Part shown: piece by piece, positions 49,384 to 59,849 of the stretch | Numbering within the stretch: position 1 is the stretch's first letter | Layout of the letters: each line of letters opens with the position of its first letter | Assembly (NCBI GenBank): GCA_964550795.1 | Contig: CAZKBH010000016.1 | Location: 1-64,000 of the forward strand | Origin: M3007 sp964550795 | GTDB taxonomy: Bacteria > Bacteroidota > Bacteroidia > Chitinophagales > Saprospiraceae | Direction of reading: 5' to 3' | DNA: 64,000 nt | Program-made: the position numbers and the translations under genes | The notes under the pieces: model-generated | The model's input: the letters and a program-made list of their open reading frames with translations, nothing else | Databases searched by the model: none | Told to the model about the DNA's origin: nothing

Positions 49384-52300
49384 TTAGCGCACCACCGTTA
49401 CATCTCCTTTCATCAAAATCTTCTGACCGTCAATTAACTCAACCTCAGCCCACCAAACAAACACGCCTGGGTTCACAAAATCTCCTCTATAATCGCCCTT
49501 CCAGCCAATGCTGGGATCATCAGGGAAGAAGTTACGGTTCACGAACAATTGCTCGCCCCAACGGTCGTACACCTGCAGGCTCAAAATCTGTCTAACAGAT
49601 CCCTCGCGGGTAAAGAGGGTGAAGGCACTGTTTTGGGAATCCGGATCATCCGTCCAAATCACATTTGGCGCGTAGATATCAATATCGCGATCCACCCGAA
49701 TAATCGTCCGTGCTTCGGCTTTGCAGCCCTCTTTGGTCACAAGAGTCAAAATGTACTCTGTCGTCACAAAGGGCATTGCCACCGGATTGAGGAGTTGAGA
49801 CGTGCTGGTTCCTTCAAAGGTCAGGCCAACTGTCGGAGTCCAAATAACCTGGTCAATCAATGCCAGCGGGTAAGCAGGAGGCACGATGGCTTGAAGCTCC
49901 TGATCCTCACCGAGTTGGATACTGAAAGAGGGTGGCAAGTCAACCGCAGGCGATGGCGGTGTTGGCACCGGAATTACTTGGGTGATCTCGCAACCGTTTG
50001 CATCCTGAATAACCAAATCGTAAGAGCCTGGCTGAAGATTATCAATGTCTTGGGCCGTGAAGAAAGTAGATCCTCCATTGATCGAATACAAGAATGGACC
50101 TACGCCGCCGATGATTTGGGTTACCTCCAAGTACCCAAGGGTTCCATTACACAGGGGCGGATCCAATTCAAAAGCAAGCCCGGTTGGTACGTTCATCTCT
50201 TGCAAAACATTTACCGAAGCAACATTGGTACAGCCGTTGAGCGGCAAAGTAGCCGTCACCGAGTAGGTTCCAGGCTCATTCACCACTGGGTTCGCCGAAT
50301 TGGCGCCCGAAACGATGTTGCCGTTCTGGGTTGTCCATTGCAACAGGGCTTGTGCAGGAGCAGTGGCCGTGAGGGTTTGCTGGAGCACCGTACAAGTAAG
50401 TGGTGGAACAGGCTGGGTATTGACCGGCGGAGGAGCGATGTCTTGCGTAACTACTACCGGTACCGAGTTCGTACAACCATTGATTGTATTCACAACCGTG
50501 AGCGTATAAGTACCAGGGGCATTCACATTCGCTGTCAGGGAGTTTCCGCCGCTGACGATGTTACCGTTGTTTGTGGCCCAGCTAAAGGTTGGCGCATTGC
50601 CAAAAGCCGTACCAGAAGCCGGAAGGTTGGTCGAAGTCGTCACGCAGGTCAGCAACTGTGGTGTACCGATGACAAAACTTGGAAGTGTCACGTCTTCTGT
50701 GACCAACACGTTATCTACGGAGATACAACCATTCAGGGTGTTTTCGATGGTGAGGGTATAGGTACCTGGATCACCGATCTGCGGGGTCAGGGTATTTGCG
50801 CCCGAGATAATCTGCCCGTTAGTGGTTGTCCAGGTGTACTGGAACTCCGTTCCCTGGCTGGATGCATTGGCATCCAAAGCATTGGTTTGTGTATCGCAAT
50901 CAAGTCCAACGGTGTTGCCAGCCTCTGCATTGGGGTAATCCACGTCTTCTGGAACCACGATGGAGGCAGTGGTGGTACAACCGTTCACAATATTGGTAAT
51001 CAACAGGTTATACGTGCCGGGATCATCCACGGTTGGCAGGTTTGTGGTGCCGCCATTGACGATGTTACCATTAGCAGTGGTCCAGACATATTCGAAGTTA
51101 GTCCCAGGACTGGAAGCAGTGGCGTTGATCTGCGTTTGCAGCAGCACACAGGTCAGGGTTGCTGGCTGTGCGATGCTTGCTACGGGTGGAACGATATCAT
51201 TTACAATCTGTACGTTGTCGGTGTGTGTGCAGCCGTTGATGGCATCTGTCACCACCACGGTATAAGTGCCGATGGAGCCAATGGTAGGGCTAGGGGTGTT
51301 GCCACCGCTTACAATGGTACCGTTGGTTGTGGACCAAACGTAACTGATGTTTGGCGAAGACGAGGACAGAATCGTGGCGCCCAAAGGCAGGGTCAAAACA
51401 TCACAAGTGAGCAAGCCGGGGTTTCCAGCTTCCACCACCGGGTTTTCGATATTTTGTGGAACCGTCACCGAGGCCACCGAAGTACAGTTGTTCGAAGCAT
51501 CGGTCAGTTGCAGGGTGTAAACCCCAGGCGCACTGATGGTTGGTGTAAGCGAGGTTCCACCGTTGGTGATGTTTCCGCCATTGCTGGCCGTCCAGGCGTA
51601 AGTGATGGTCGGGCTGACGCTGGAAGCGGTTGCATTCAGGTTAAAACTGGTTACGATACAAGTTAGCAAATTAGGGGTTGCGATGGCTGTTACAGGTACA
51701 TCAGCACTCTGCGTAATAATCACTTGGTCTGTACTGGTACAACCGTTTTGCATGTTAGTAATCAACAAGTTGTAGGTTCCACTTGCGTTTACCGTAGGCG
51801 TCAGCGTGGTTCCTCCAGAAACAATATTGCCCCCCAAAACAGTGGTCCACAGATAAGAAAAGTTACCTCCCAGGCTGCCAGTTCCCTGAAGCGTGGTAGC
51901 GGTCTCTATACAATTAAGTTCAAAGGTTGGGCCGGCATCCACTGCTGGTGGCGCAAAGTCGTCTGTGACTTCCACGACATCCGTGTCAGTACATCCATTG
52001 GTAGTATTGGTGATGAGCAAGGTGTAGGTACCTGCTGCATCAATATCCGCCGTAGGGCCGTTGGTAGGAGAAATGAAATTACCACCTACCGTAGTCCATT
52101 GCAACGTAAAGTTCGAGCCAGTAGGGTTGGCAGTGCTGCCGACCGTGCCGGTTGGTGTGGAACAGTTGATCAAACCATCATTGCCGGCCAGTGCGACAGG
52201 GGTCAGAATATCCTGTGGAACCGAAATGGTCGCAGAATCCGTACAACCGTTGTTGGTATTGACAATGCTCAAGGTGTAAACCCCGGGCAAATTTACGGTT

Positions 52301-55038
52301 GGTTGCAAAGTGCTGTCTCCGCTCACGATGCCAGGCCCTGTCCAGGAGTACTGGAAAGATGGACCCTGGCTCGATGCCAGCGCATTGATCACGGTTTGCA
52401 GGGTAAGACAGTTCAGTGTAGCTGGATTGGCGATCCCGGCATTGGGTGCGTTGGCATCTTCCTGCACCAAAACAGCAGAAGCAGCAGTACAACCGTTGGA
52501 GGTGTTGGTTACCAACAAGTTATAGGTGCCCGCCATACTTACCGTTGGGCTTAAACCATTTGCACCTGACACAATCACACCATTAGCGGTAGTCCATTGG
52601 TAGGTAAAGTTTGCGCCTGTGGAAGAAGCCGTTCCATCCAACACAAGGGTTGGAATAACACAGTTCAGGGTAGAAAGTGGGCCGGCATTTGCCACCGGGG
52701 GCACAATGTCCTGCGGTACGAGTACCGAAAGCGTTGCCGTACAGTTGTTCGCGTTGTTTATGAGCAGGAGCGAGTAGGTACCAGGCGCATTAACCGTAGG
52801 TTGTAAAGTTCCCTGTCCAGCAACAATGCTACCGGGACTTGGGCCAGTCCAGGTGTAGTTAAACGAAGGTCCAGTGCTGGAGCCCGTCGCGTTTATGGTA
52901 ATTTCGGTTATGTTACAAGTGAGCGTTGCAGCAGGATCAGCGGCCGTATTTGGAATGTTGATATCCGCAGTGACTGTCACAGAAGTTGTGTGGGTACAAC
53001 CGTTTAAGGTGTTTGTTACCAGCAACGTATAAGTGCCAACCGAAGCGGCCGTGGTAGAAGCGGTAGTCGTACTTCCCGAGATGGTACCATCTGTGGTAGT
53101 CCAGAGATAAGTGAAATTTGGGCCGCTACTACTTCCTGAGCCATTGAGGTTTGTGGTGCTCATGGTACAGGTAAGTTCGCTGGGCTGTGCGATTACGGAA
53201 GATGGCAACGTGGTGTTCTCACTGATAATTACTGTAGCGGTGGAGGTACAACTATTGGCCGGGTTGGTCACCGTCAGGATGTAAGTCCCCGGTGCGTCCA
53301 CGTTAGGATTCCAGGAGTTTTGGCCGGAAACAATATTGCCTCCACCTGAAGCGACCCAGGTTGGCAACAACGTTGTGTCACTCGGTGGCAACGGAGCGCC
53401 GATGTTAACATCCGTGAGTGTGCAGGTTAAGGTTACAGGGCCACCGACCGGGGCTGGGGGTGGTTGGAAATTCGAGGTAACCACGACGGTAGAACTCGCC
53501 GTACAACCAGTTAAATTATTGGTAACCAACAGGGTATAGGTTCCTGCTGCATCCACGGTCGGATTGAGGGTGCCTTGCCCGCCAATGATATTCCCGCCGA
53601 CGGTCGTCCAAAGCAAGGTAAAGTCAGGTCCGGAGGAAGAGCCGCTGCCGTTTAAGTTTGTATTCGGTGCGACACAGTTTAGCTGCGCGGGGGGCGCTAC
53701 TACTACTGTCGGTGCAGGCGATTGAACTACCGCTACACTGGTGTTGGTGGGACAAATGGTTGAGCCACTAACTATAACGGTGTAAGTACCCGGTGTCGTG
53801 ACGTTTATCGGGTTTCCGGATTGTCCGTTTGACCAGGTATAGAGGGGGAAATTCCCACCGGATACGGTTAACANNNNNNNNNNCACCGAGGTGTCACCTG
53901 GACAGAATGGGGTACTCGTGAGTCCGATGGTTGGGGTTGGTTTTAGACCCACCGTGACACTTCCGGTTCCTGTACACCCATGTATGTTTGTAACCGTCAC
54001 AGAATAGGTGCCCGGCTGGTTCACAATGTTGGTGATGCCGAATGCACCGTTCGACCATGAATAATTGGAAAAACCGCCGACTACCCGCAGGGTGTCTAAA
54101 TCTCCGGGGCAAATGGCTGGCGCAGTCATACTAATGGAGAAAATATCCACATCACCGGTTTGGACGCCGAAAAAACCGTTGCCGGTACAGCCGAACTGGT
54201 TGGTAACCACCACTTCATAGATACCAGGGCCATAGACTTCGATGGAATTGGTCGTTTGACCTTGATCCGCCCATTCATACGCGTCCCAGGGCTGGTTGAC
54301 CTGAATGGTGGCGGTGTCGCCTTCAGAACACAGGAAGGTTGGACCAGAAAGGGTGGGTACTACAGGCGGGCTGAGCGGTACTATGAACTGGTCTGTAAAT
54401 GAACAACCGAGCGCATCCGTAACCGTCAACCTATACAAACCAGGCTGATTTACCTCGTAGGGGGTAAGTTGGTTGTTTGGATTTGGAGGACTCCAGGTGT
54501 AATTTGTGAAATTATAACCATCCGTATCTACGTCGAGGTTAACAAATCCGTTGTCGCAAAGGGGGGGGCCAGAGATGTCTAATACACCGTCAAAAAAAGA
54601 CCCAGGCTGATTGTAGGTATTTGCCCAGTGGTTGGGCTCGCAACCTGAAAAGGAGGGGTCCCAGCTCCATGCGCCAGGAGGAACGACCGTGATTCTGTGT
54701 GCTTCTTCCCCGGTATTCCAGACGGCAGTTACGGGATCCAATTGGCCTGTGAAAAGGTATTGAATAAAAGCCGACAGTTCGATGGTTTGAGTGTTGCAGT
54801 TCACAACAGCCACGGTAACCGGGTTACAGTGACCCATGAGCATGGCTAGAGAATCTGCGCTTCCCAATTTGAAGTTCCAAGGTTGGGCGGTGGGAGTGCC
54901 GTTGAGGGGCCCGCTATTCAATATAACACCGTTAGAAGGAACCCCGTTCAATGGGCCACCGTTCGCACGTAGTAGGTGCGGGATGACAAAAAGCGCGAGA
55001 AGAAGGATTATTCGAAAAAAAGAGTAGCGTTTTGCCAT
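49384..55038 (-). CDS. Giant repeat surface protein with gliding-type (T9SS type B) C-terminal domain
   Basis: About 1884 residues. A signal peptide covers 1-25 (KRYSFFRIILLLALFVIPHL). A Cys-containing region is followed by about five short PKD-like units (YTWSPPNPNNQ ... GLYRLTVTDALGC). Then come 14 tandem units of about 85 residues, each with LTC ... SS-GPxFxYxWTTxxGxIVSG and PTVxxPGTYxLxVTNxxNGCT, linked by VxEDxxxPxAxAG. A final domain of about 100 residues (APNVIWTDDPDSQNSAFTLF ... LQVYDRWGEQLF) is the gliding motility-associated sorting type. A 10-base gap lies at 53874-53883. ATG 55038 opens directly on the signal. Probably a surface adhesin, with two cysteines per unit. Confidence 0.93.
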   Translation of the reverse strand: MAKRYSFFRIILLLALFVIPHLLRANGGPLNGVPSNGVILNSGPLNGTPTAQPWNFKLGSADSLAMLMGHCNPVTVAVVNCNTQTIELSAFIQYLFTGQLDPVTAVWNTGEEAHRITVVPPGAWSWDPSFSGCEPNHWANTYNQPGSFFDGVLDISGPPLCDNGFVNLDVDTDGYNFTNYTWSPPNPNNQLTPYEVNQPGLYRLTVTDALGCSFTDQFIVPLSPPVVPTLSGPTFLCSEGDTATIQVNQPWDAYEWADQGQTTNSIEVYGPGIYEVVVTNQFGCTGNGFFGVQTGDVDIFSISMTAPAICPGDLDTLRVVGGFSNYSWSNGAFGITNIVNQPGTYSVTVTNIHGCTGTGSVTVGLKPTPTIGLTSTPFCPGDTSVXXXXLTVSGGNFPLYTWSNGQSGNPINVTTPGTYTVIVSGSTICPTNTSVAVVQSPAPTVVVAPPAQLNCVAPNTNLNGSGSSSGPDFTLLWTTVGGNIIGGQGTLNPTVDAAGTYTLLVTNNLTGCTASSTVVVTSNFQPPPAPVGGPVTLTCTLTDVNIGAPLPPSDTTLLPTWVASGGGNIVSGQNSWNPNVDAPGTYILTVTNPANSCTSTATVIISENTTLPSSVIAQPSELTCTMSTTNLNGSGSSSGPNFTYLWTTTDGTISGSTTTASTTAASVGTYTLLVTNTLNGCTHTTSVTVTADINIPNTAADPAATLTCNITEITINATGSSTGPSFNYTWTGPSPGSIVAGQGTLQPTVNAPGTYSLLLINNANNCTATLSVLVPQDIVPPVANAGPLSTLNCVIPTLVLDGTASSTGANFTYQWTTANGVIVSGANGLSPTVSMAGTYNLLVTNTSNGCTAASAVLVQEDANAPNAGIANPATLNCLTLQTVINALASSQGPSFQYSWTGPGIVSGDSTLQPTVNLPGVYTLSIVNTNNGCTDSATISVPQDILTPVALAGNDGLINCSTPTGTVGSTANPTGSNFTLQWTTVGGNFISPTNGPTADIDAAGTYTLLITNTTNGCTDTDVVEVTDDFAPPAVDAGPTFELNCIETATTLQGTGSLGGNFSYLWTTVLGGNIVSGGTTLTPTVNASGTYNLLITNMQNGCTSTDQVIITQSADVPVTAIATPNLLTCIVTSFNLNATASSVSPTITYAWTASNGGNITNGGTSLTPTISAPGVYTLQLTDASNNCTSVASVTVPQNIENPVVEAGNPGLLTCDVLTLPLGATILSSSSPNISYVWSTTNGTIVSGGNTPSPTIGSIGTYTVVVTDAINGCTHTDNVQIVNDIVPPVASIAQPATLTCVLLQTQINATASSPGTNFEYVWTTANGNIVNGGTTNLPTVDDPGTYNLLITNIVNGCTTTASIVVPEDVDYPNAEAGNTVGLDCDTQTNALDANASSQGTEFQYTWTTTNGQIISGANTLTPQIGDPGTYTLTIENTLNGCISVDNVLVTEDVTLPSFVIGTPQLLTCVTTSTNLPASGTAFGNAPTFSWATNNGNIVSGGNSLTANVNAPGTYTLTVVNTINGCTNSVPVVVTQDIAPPPVNTQPVPPLTCTVLQQTLTATAPAQALLQWTTQNGNIVSGANSANPVVNEPGTYSVTATLPLNGCTNVASVNVLQEMNVPTGLAFELDPPLCNGTLGYLEVTQIIGGVGPFLYSINGGSTFFTAQDIDNLQPGSYDLVIQDANGCEITQVIPVPTPPSPAVDLPPSFSIQLGEDQELQAIVPPAYPLALIDQVIWTPTVGLTFEGTSTSQLLNPVAMPFVTTEYILTLVTKEGCKAEARTIIRVDRDIDIYAPNVIWTDDPDSQNSAFTLFTREGSVRQILSLQVYDRWGEQLFVNRNFFPDDPSIGWKGDYRGDFVNPGVFVWWAEVELIDGQKILMKGDVTVVR

Positions 55039-55398
55039 AAACTTTAAGTGTTTGAAAAAGGAGGAGTAGTTTGAGCATCTATAAGATGCAGCCAAGGTTC
55101 AAAACGCTTGCTGCGCCTGCAAGAAAATTTCGTCCGCCAAAAATAATAAATCTTTTTTTAACCGTCCCTCAAAATTAAGTTTCCGAAAAATCATCTGCAT
55201 CGTTCAACATGTTGTAATTTAGACACTAATGTAAAATGTAAGCGAATTTAATTTTAGGTAAACCAGGCTTTGCAGTCAAAAATGCATAATTAGGCAACAA
55301 AATTAGCCTGATATAAAATAAAATTTGCCCACAGGAGTCAAGTGGTGTCCCAAAAAACGAGCGCGTTCAGAAAAAAGTGGCATACCAAAATTACAGCC
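55039..55398. other. Intergenic region upstream of the giant repeat gene
   Basis: About 360 bp, AT-rich. I see no gene and no clear promoter box for the repeat protein. Confidence 0.4.
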
Positions 55399-55875
55399 TC
55401 AGCCCTCCAAAAAATTGACAGGGCGATTAATCGGCTCCTCCAGAGAAATAAAAGTCTCCGTACGCTGCACGCCCTCTATTTTCTGGATTTTATCTTGCAA
55501 CACATCGCGAAGGTGATTCGTATCTTTGCACACAATTTGGCACAAAAGACCATAAGTCCCGGTGGTATAATTGGCACTAACCACCTCCGGAATCTGCTTC
55601 AATTGTTCAACAACCGCATCATAAAACGCACTTTTGTCGAGATAAATCCCTAAAAAAGCTCTGACGTCGTAACCGAGTTTATGGTAGTCAAGCGTCAGAC
55701 TGGAGCCCAGTACAATGCCCAGCTCCTCCATTTTTTTCATGCGGACGTGGATGGTGCCGCTCGAGACAAAAAGTAGTTTCGCAATATCGGTGTAGGGCAT
55801 CTTGCCGTCTTCAACGAGTTTGGCGAGAATTTGATGGTCCAACTTGTCTAGTCGGGGAAGTTCAGAATTTTGCAT
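55399..55875 (-). CDS. Lrp/AsnC family transcriptional regulator
   Basis: A 158-residue DNA-binding protein. The N-terminal winged helix-turn-helix reads LDHQILAKLVEDGKMPYTDI ... VSSGTIHVRMKKMEELG. The C-terminal RAM domain has the alternating strands AFLGIYLDKSAFYDAV, SANYTTGTYGLLCQIVCKD, typical of amino-acid-sensing regulators. Such proteins form octamers. Two amino-acid dehydrogenase genes lie far off in the window, so no direct target is evident. A TATATTTG box is at 55915-55922. Confidence 0.93.
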   Translation of the reverse strand: MQNSELPRLDKLDHQILAKLVEDGKMPYTDIAKLLFVSSGTIHVRMKKMEELGIVLGSSLTLDYHKLGYDVRAFLGIYLDKSAFYDAVVEQLKQIPEVVSANYTTGTYGLLCQIVCKDTNHLRDVLQDKIQKIEGVQRTETFISLEEPINRPVNFLEG

Positions 55876-55914
55876 AAAGGCGGAGAATCAAGGAGATTAA
55901 TAAAAAATTACGAA

Positions 55915-55922
55915 CAAATATA
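55915..55922 (-). promoter_or_regulatory. -7 box for the Lrp-family gene
   Basis: TATATTTG on the minus strand, 40 nt before the start at 55875. Confidence 0.55.
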
Positions 55923-56005
55923 CAAACTTTTTGAAAATTCGGCAGTTAAACTGTGCTTTTAATCCATTCCCCAAACCCCTGCCAGCGCGTACGTAAAAAG
56001 ATACC

Positions 56006-57634
56006 ATGACAAACAACGAACAAAGTCCCAAACTCCAAACCCGTCTCCCCCTGCTGCTCGCGGCCGCACTCGCCGTCGGTATGTTCATCGGTCAGCAACT
56101 GCCGCATTACGATCGAAATTTTAGACTCGAATCGAAAAGGGCCTTCAATTCAGGCACCCTGGAAGAAATCCTCCGATACGTAGAAGCTAAATATGTGGAC
56201 ACCGTGGACGTAGAAAGTCTCCGTACACGGGCAATCGAACAACTGCTCGATGAGCTGGATCCACACTCCGTCTATATCAGCCCCGACGAGCTGAAAGCGG
56301 TTGAAGATGACATGAATGGCGAGTTTGAGGGCGTAGGCATCGAATTCATTGTATTGGATGATACGATCCAGGTAGTAGCGCCCCTTTCCGGCGGGCCATC
56401 CGAGGTGGCGGGTATCCTCGCAGGGGATAAAATTGTGCGCATCAACGATTCAATCATCGCCGGAATCAAGATCGAAACCGGAAAAATTTACAACAAACTC
56501 CGCGGCCCAAAAGGCTCCAAAGTTAAAATAGGAATCCTGCGTGGAAAAGAAACCACCCTGCGCAATTTCGACGTCGAACGCGATGTGATTCCGGTAAAAA
56601 GCCTCGAAGTGGCCTATATGCTGGACGAACACACGGGCTACTTCAAAATTTCCCGTTTCAACAGCAATACCTACCAGGAATTTATGCAAAGCCTCACGCC
56701 CATGGTGGAAGAACAAGGCCTTCAAAAGCTGGTTCTGGACCTGCGTGGTAACCCGGGAGGCTATCTGGAAGAGGCTACAGAAATGCTCAGCCAGTTTTTT
56801 CCCGACGGAAAACTGCTGGTATATACCCAGGGCAGATCGGGCCAACGCAAAGACTACGAAAGCAATGGACGTGCGCGCTTTGATATTCATAACGTGGCCG
56901 TACTGATTGACGAAGGTTCGGCCTCCGCAAGCGAAATTGTAGCGGGCGCTGTGCAAGATTGGGATCGTGGCTGGGTCATTGGCCGACGCTCTTTTGGCAA
57001 GGGACTCGTGCAAGAACAATACCCACTCTCCAACGGCGGTGCCATGCGGCTCACGGTTTCCAGGTACTTTACCCCAAGCGGTCGCTGCATTCAGCGGGAC
57101 TATAAAAACGGACAGGAGTACGATAAGGAGTCCGAACGCCGACTCAAAAATGGCGAACTGGGCGATGAATCCAAAATCCAACAAGGCGACACCACGAAGT
57201 ACTACACGGGGCAGGGTCGGGTCGTATTTGGCGGCGGTGGCATCACACCAGATGTTTTTATCCCGGTGGATACTACTTTTTCAAGCAAGTATTTTTCGGA
57301 TGTCCGGCAAGAAATTCCGCAGTTCATATCCCGTTGGCGGGAAACCCACGATCGGGCTACTTTGCCCGCTACTTTGGCTGAATTTGTCCAGAAATACACC
57401 ATTTCAGACCAAATGCTGGAGGAATTGGCCACGTATGCGGAAAATCATGGTACCCCGAAAAACCCAGGCGATTTGGCCAAAAGCCGCGCAGAACTCAAAC
57501 TTCAACTCAAAGCCAGACTCGCCAAAACGCTCTTCGGCGATGAGGGACTTTTCCGCGTTTTAAACGACGACGACCCGGCGGTGGACAAAGCAATTCAAGT
57601 TTTAAAAAGTGGGCAACCCGTAGCGAAGCGTTAA
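56006..57634 (+). CDS. S41 family C-terminal processing peptidase
   Basis: A 542-residue periplasmic serine protease. An N-terminal hydrophobic anchor is at about 12-29. A PDZ domain follows (about 90-170: GEFEGVGIEFIVLDDTIQVV and GDKIVRINDS). The catalytic domain has LDLRGNPGG, and the Ser-Lys dyad in DEGSASASEIVAGAVQD and RRSFGKGLVQEQ. The C-terminal 130 residues are helical. Ctp/Prc proteases trim periplasmic and lipoproteins. The stop codon overlaps the next gene's stop by 4 bp on the other strand. Confidence 0.94.
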   Translation: MTNNEQSPKLQTRLPLLLAAALAVGMFIGQQLPHYDRNFRLESKRAFNSGTLEEILRYVEAKYVDTVDVESLRTRAIEQLLDELDPHSVYISPDELKAVEDDMNGEFEGVGIEFIVLDDTIQVVAPLSGGPSEVAGILAGDKIVRINDSIIAGIKIETGKIYNKLRGPKGSKVKIGILRGKETTLRNFDVERDVIPVKSLEVAYMLDEHTGYFKISRFNSNTYQEFMQSLTPMVEEQGLQKLVLDLRGNPGGYLEEATEMLSQFFPDGKLLVYTQGRSGQRKDYESNGRARFDIHNVAVLIDEGSASASEIVAGAVQDWDRGWVIGRRSFGKGLVQEQYPLSNGGAMRLTVSRYFTPSGRCIQRDYKNGQEYDKESERRLKNGELGDESKIQQGDTTKYYTGQGRVVFGGGGITPDVFIPVDTTFSSKYFSDVRQEIPQFISRWRETHDRATLPATLAEFVQKYTISDQMLEELATYAENHGTPKNPGDLAKSRAELKLQLKARLAKTLFGDEGLFRVLNDDDPAVDKAIQVLKSGQPVAKR

Positions 57635-58938
57635 TTGGCCAACACCTTTTCTTTTTCGCGGCTTGGCACCTGCACTGGTTTGGGGGCAGGTACTTTGGGC
57701 GGAGCTTGGTCGTCCTCACCCCTCCGGCGCTGCTCGTCTTCGTTCATTTCTGTTTTAACCTCCTGGAATACAACTTGGACTTTGTAATTCCGGTTGATTG
57801 ACTTTGCAATAGGACCAAACATCAGTTGCATCACGGAATCGGCCCGCATCTTGGCCTTGTCCAGCACACGCTCATTTTCAAGGGCATCTTGCCGGAACTG
57901 GCGGCGCAACTCATTAAACCGCTCGTTCATATCTGTTTCGTTGATGCCCGCCAAATAACCCACATCCAGTTTGTCCACCCGAGGATAAACCTCATGCGAA
58001 AGGATGGTCGGTTCGGGCAGTTTAATGTTCAAAGTGCCACGATTTGGACTGAGCGTCACGTCGAAATACTGGTCGAGTTTAAAACCCGCCTTAATCACAC
58101 TGATGGCTTCCACCCGGATATCTGTTTCGGAAACCGAGAACCCAAAAATCTTGTATTGCAAAGTTTTATCTATCCCCATTCGGCTCCGCAGCTCGTAAGT
58201 GGCCAATTCGGCAATGCCTTTGCGCACCTTGTCTTTGAGCAATCCACGGGATGCGCTAAAATCCATGATTTCGGCTTTTTTCTTCAGACGTTCGGCCATG
58301 GGGTGCAGGCCTTCGTGAATCGCAATGTCGCAGGGCGTGCCGACATCCTTGCCTTTGGCGAAAAATTTACCCCCGTTCACCCGCAACAAGGTGGTCATCA
58401 CCTGGGTCACAAAAAAGCAGGTGTATTTGCCCGCCACCTCGTTGAAAAGTTCCACCGCCTGGTTGGTATTGTCGCTGTACCAGATTTCATAAAGATTGGC
58501 CGTGGTGTCTTTTAAGGTCACGAAGTCGTTGAAATACAGGGAGTTGAGATAAACGTGGTGTTTTTTGTACTCAGGTTCCAGGCGGCGTTTCAGGCTGTCA
58601 GGCAGGGCCATTCGGTTGGCCACGTGGTAGAGTAGGGCGAGGTTGAAATCGTACACCAGGCGGTCAAATTCCGCGCGGTATTCCTCTGGTTGGGATAGGA
58701 TTCGCAGTGTTTTTTCCTCATCCAGATTTGGGTTAAAATCGGAGGGGACGTAGGTCATGCGCACCTCTTGTGGGGATTGGAAAAGGTTCGAAAAACCGCC
58801 GCCGCCACTAAAAAACGCTTTATAGCCGACAATGATGGCAATAGTAATGAGTGCAATGAGCAGTAATTGCTTGCCGAGTCCACCGCCGTCGCCTGATTCG
58901 GGCGGGGTGTAGGCTCCGTCTGTTTGGTGGGTTGCCAT
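57631..58938 (-). CDS. Membrane-anchored DUF4230-like protein
   Basis: A 435-residue protein. One hydrophobic helix at about 25-42 follows a glycine-rich N-terminus; a helical region spans about 70-220; a DUF4230-like domain at about 225-385 has YKIFGFSVSETDIRVEA, FDVTLSPNRGTLNIKLPEPT and ILSHEV; the final 45 residues are charged and proline-rich. The role of DUF4230 proteins is unknown. The domain faces the periplasm if the helix is a signal anchor. 3' end overlaps the S41 gene by 4 bp. Confidence 0.75.
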   Translation of the reverse strand: MATHQTDGAYTPPESGDGGGLGKQLLLIALITIAIIVGYKAFFSGGGGFSNLFQSPQEVRMTYVPSDFNPNLDEEKTLRILSQPEEYRAEFDRLVYDFNLALLYHVANRMALPDSLKRRLEPEYKKHHVYLNSLYFNDFVTLKDTTANLYEIWYSDNTNQAVELFNEVAGKYTCFFVTQVMTTLLRVNGGKFFAKGKDVGTPCDIAIHEGLHPMAERLKKKAEIMDFSASRGLLKDKVRKGIAELATYELRSRMGIDKTLQYKIFGFSVSETDIRVEAISVIKAGFKLDQYFDVTLSPNRGTLNIKLPEPTILSHEVYPRVDKLDVGYLAGINETDMNERFNELRRQFRQDALENERVLDKAKMRADSVMQLMFGPIAKSINRNYKVQVVFQEVKTEMNEDEQRRRGEDDQAPPKVPAPKPVQVPSREKEKVLAN

Positions 58939-58988
58939 GAGAGGAGAAGATTAGGTTAGGGAGTAAAAAATGCAGCGACCTCGGTAGG

Positions 58989-59849
58989 TTACTTGCCGGC
59001 AAGATAGGCACGAACCACGGCTTGTGCTGATTTGGCGGCTTCTTCGTTGTAACGCGGGCTACTCGGGTTGGCAAAAGCGTGGTTGGCATCGAAGCGGTGA
59101 ACACTTAAAGTTTTATCGGCAGCTTTCATGTTTTTTTCAAATTCAGCTACCACCTCGTCGTTGATCCATTGATCCTGCGAAGCGTGGATGAACAGCGCAT
59201 CCGAAGCAAGTCCTTTCAATTTTTCCAGGTCTTTTTCGGGCATCCCGTAAAACATAACGCAACCCTTGGTTTTGTCTTTCAGCAATAAAGCCGCCTGCAG
59301 CGACCAGCCCCCGCCGAAGCACCAACCCATGGTGCGGAAATCGGCCTTTTCACCCAGCACCTTGGCTGCGCCGAGAATAATGGCCGAGGAGCGTTCGGGG
59401 TCGTTGGCTTTCATCAAATTGCCGGCTTCTTCTGCGGTCGTGGCTACCTGTCCGTCGTATAAATCTACGGCTAAAACGTTGATTCCCAGGGCATGACTCC
59501 ACACCGATACTTCTTTTTTGATGTAATCATTCAAGCCCCACCATTCATGGAAAAGCAAGAGGTATTTGTCGCTATTGCCGTGTGCTTTCATGAAATAACC
59601 ACGTCCGTTGGGGCCTCCTTCTACTGGAAATTCCACCATGGAACCCTGGTGATCCAGCTCGATGGGAGTAGGGGAGGGGTGTGCGGCCTGAAAAGCGGGA
59701 TCGTTGGCAAAAGCCGCGAATTCGTCCACGCTATGACACATGGGCATGGTGGCAGCGGTTTTGACCGGCCGGGCAGCAAAAAGCAGGAGTGTTCCTGCGG
59801 TGGCTATGGCGAGGATGGCCAAAGCGGGGAGGAGGGAACGTTTTTTCAT
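58989..59849 (-). CDS. Exported dienelactone hydrolase family protein
   Basis: A 286-residue alpha/beta hydrolase. Signal peptide about 1-24 (KRSLLPALAILAIATAG). The nucleophile elbow GWCFGGGWSL carries the cysteine of dienelactone hydrolases; the acid is in FIHASQDQWINDE and the histidine in FDANHAFANP. YLLLFHEWWGLNDYIKKE is the usual oxyanion region. It hydrolyses esters or lactones in the periplasm; the natural substrate is unknown. Confidence 0.9.
   Translation of the reverse strand: MKKRSLLPALAILAIATAGTLLLFAARPVKTAATMPMCHSVDEFAAFANDPAFQAAHPSPTPIELDHQGSMVEFPVEGGPNGRGYFMKAHGNSDKYLLLFHEWWGLNDYIKKEVSVWSHALGINVLAVDLYDGQVATTAEEAGNLMKANDPERSSAIILGAAKVLGEKADFRTMGWCFGGGWSLQAALLLKDKTKGCVMFYGMPEKDLEKLKGLASDALFIHASQDQWINDEVVAEFEKNMKAADKTLSVHRFDANHAFANPSSPRYNEEAAKSAQAVVRAYLAGK

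Noticed and set aside
49549..51666. A long plus-strand open frame (about 700 codons) opposite the giant repeat protein
   Set aside because: It mirrors the repeats of the real gene, has low-complexity composition (many W, R, G, H, I in fixed periods), no start context and no known domain.
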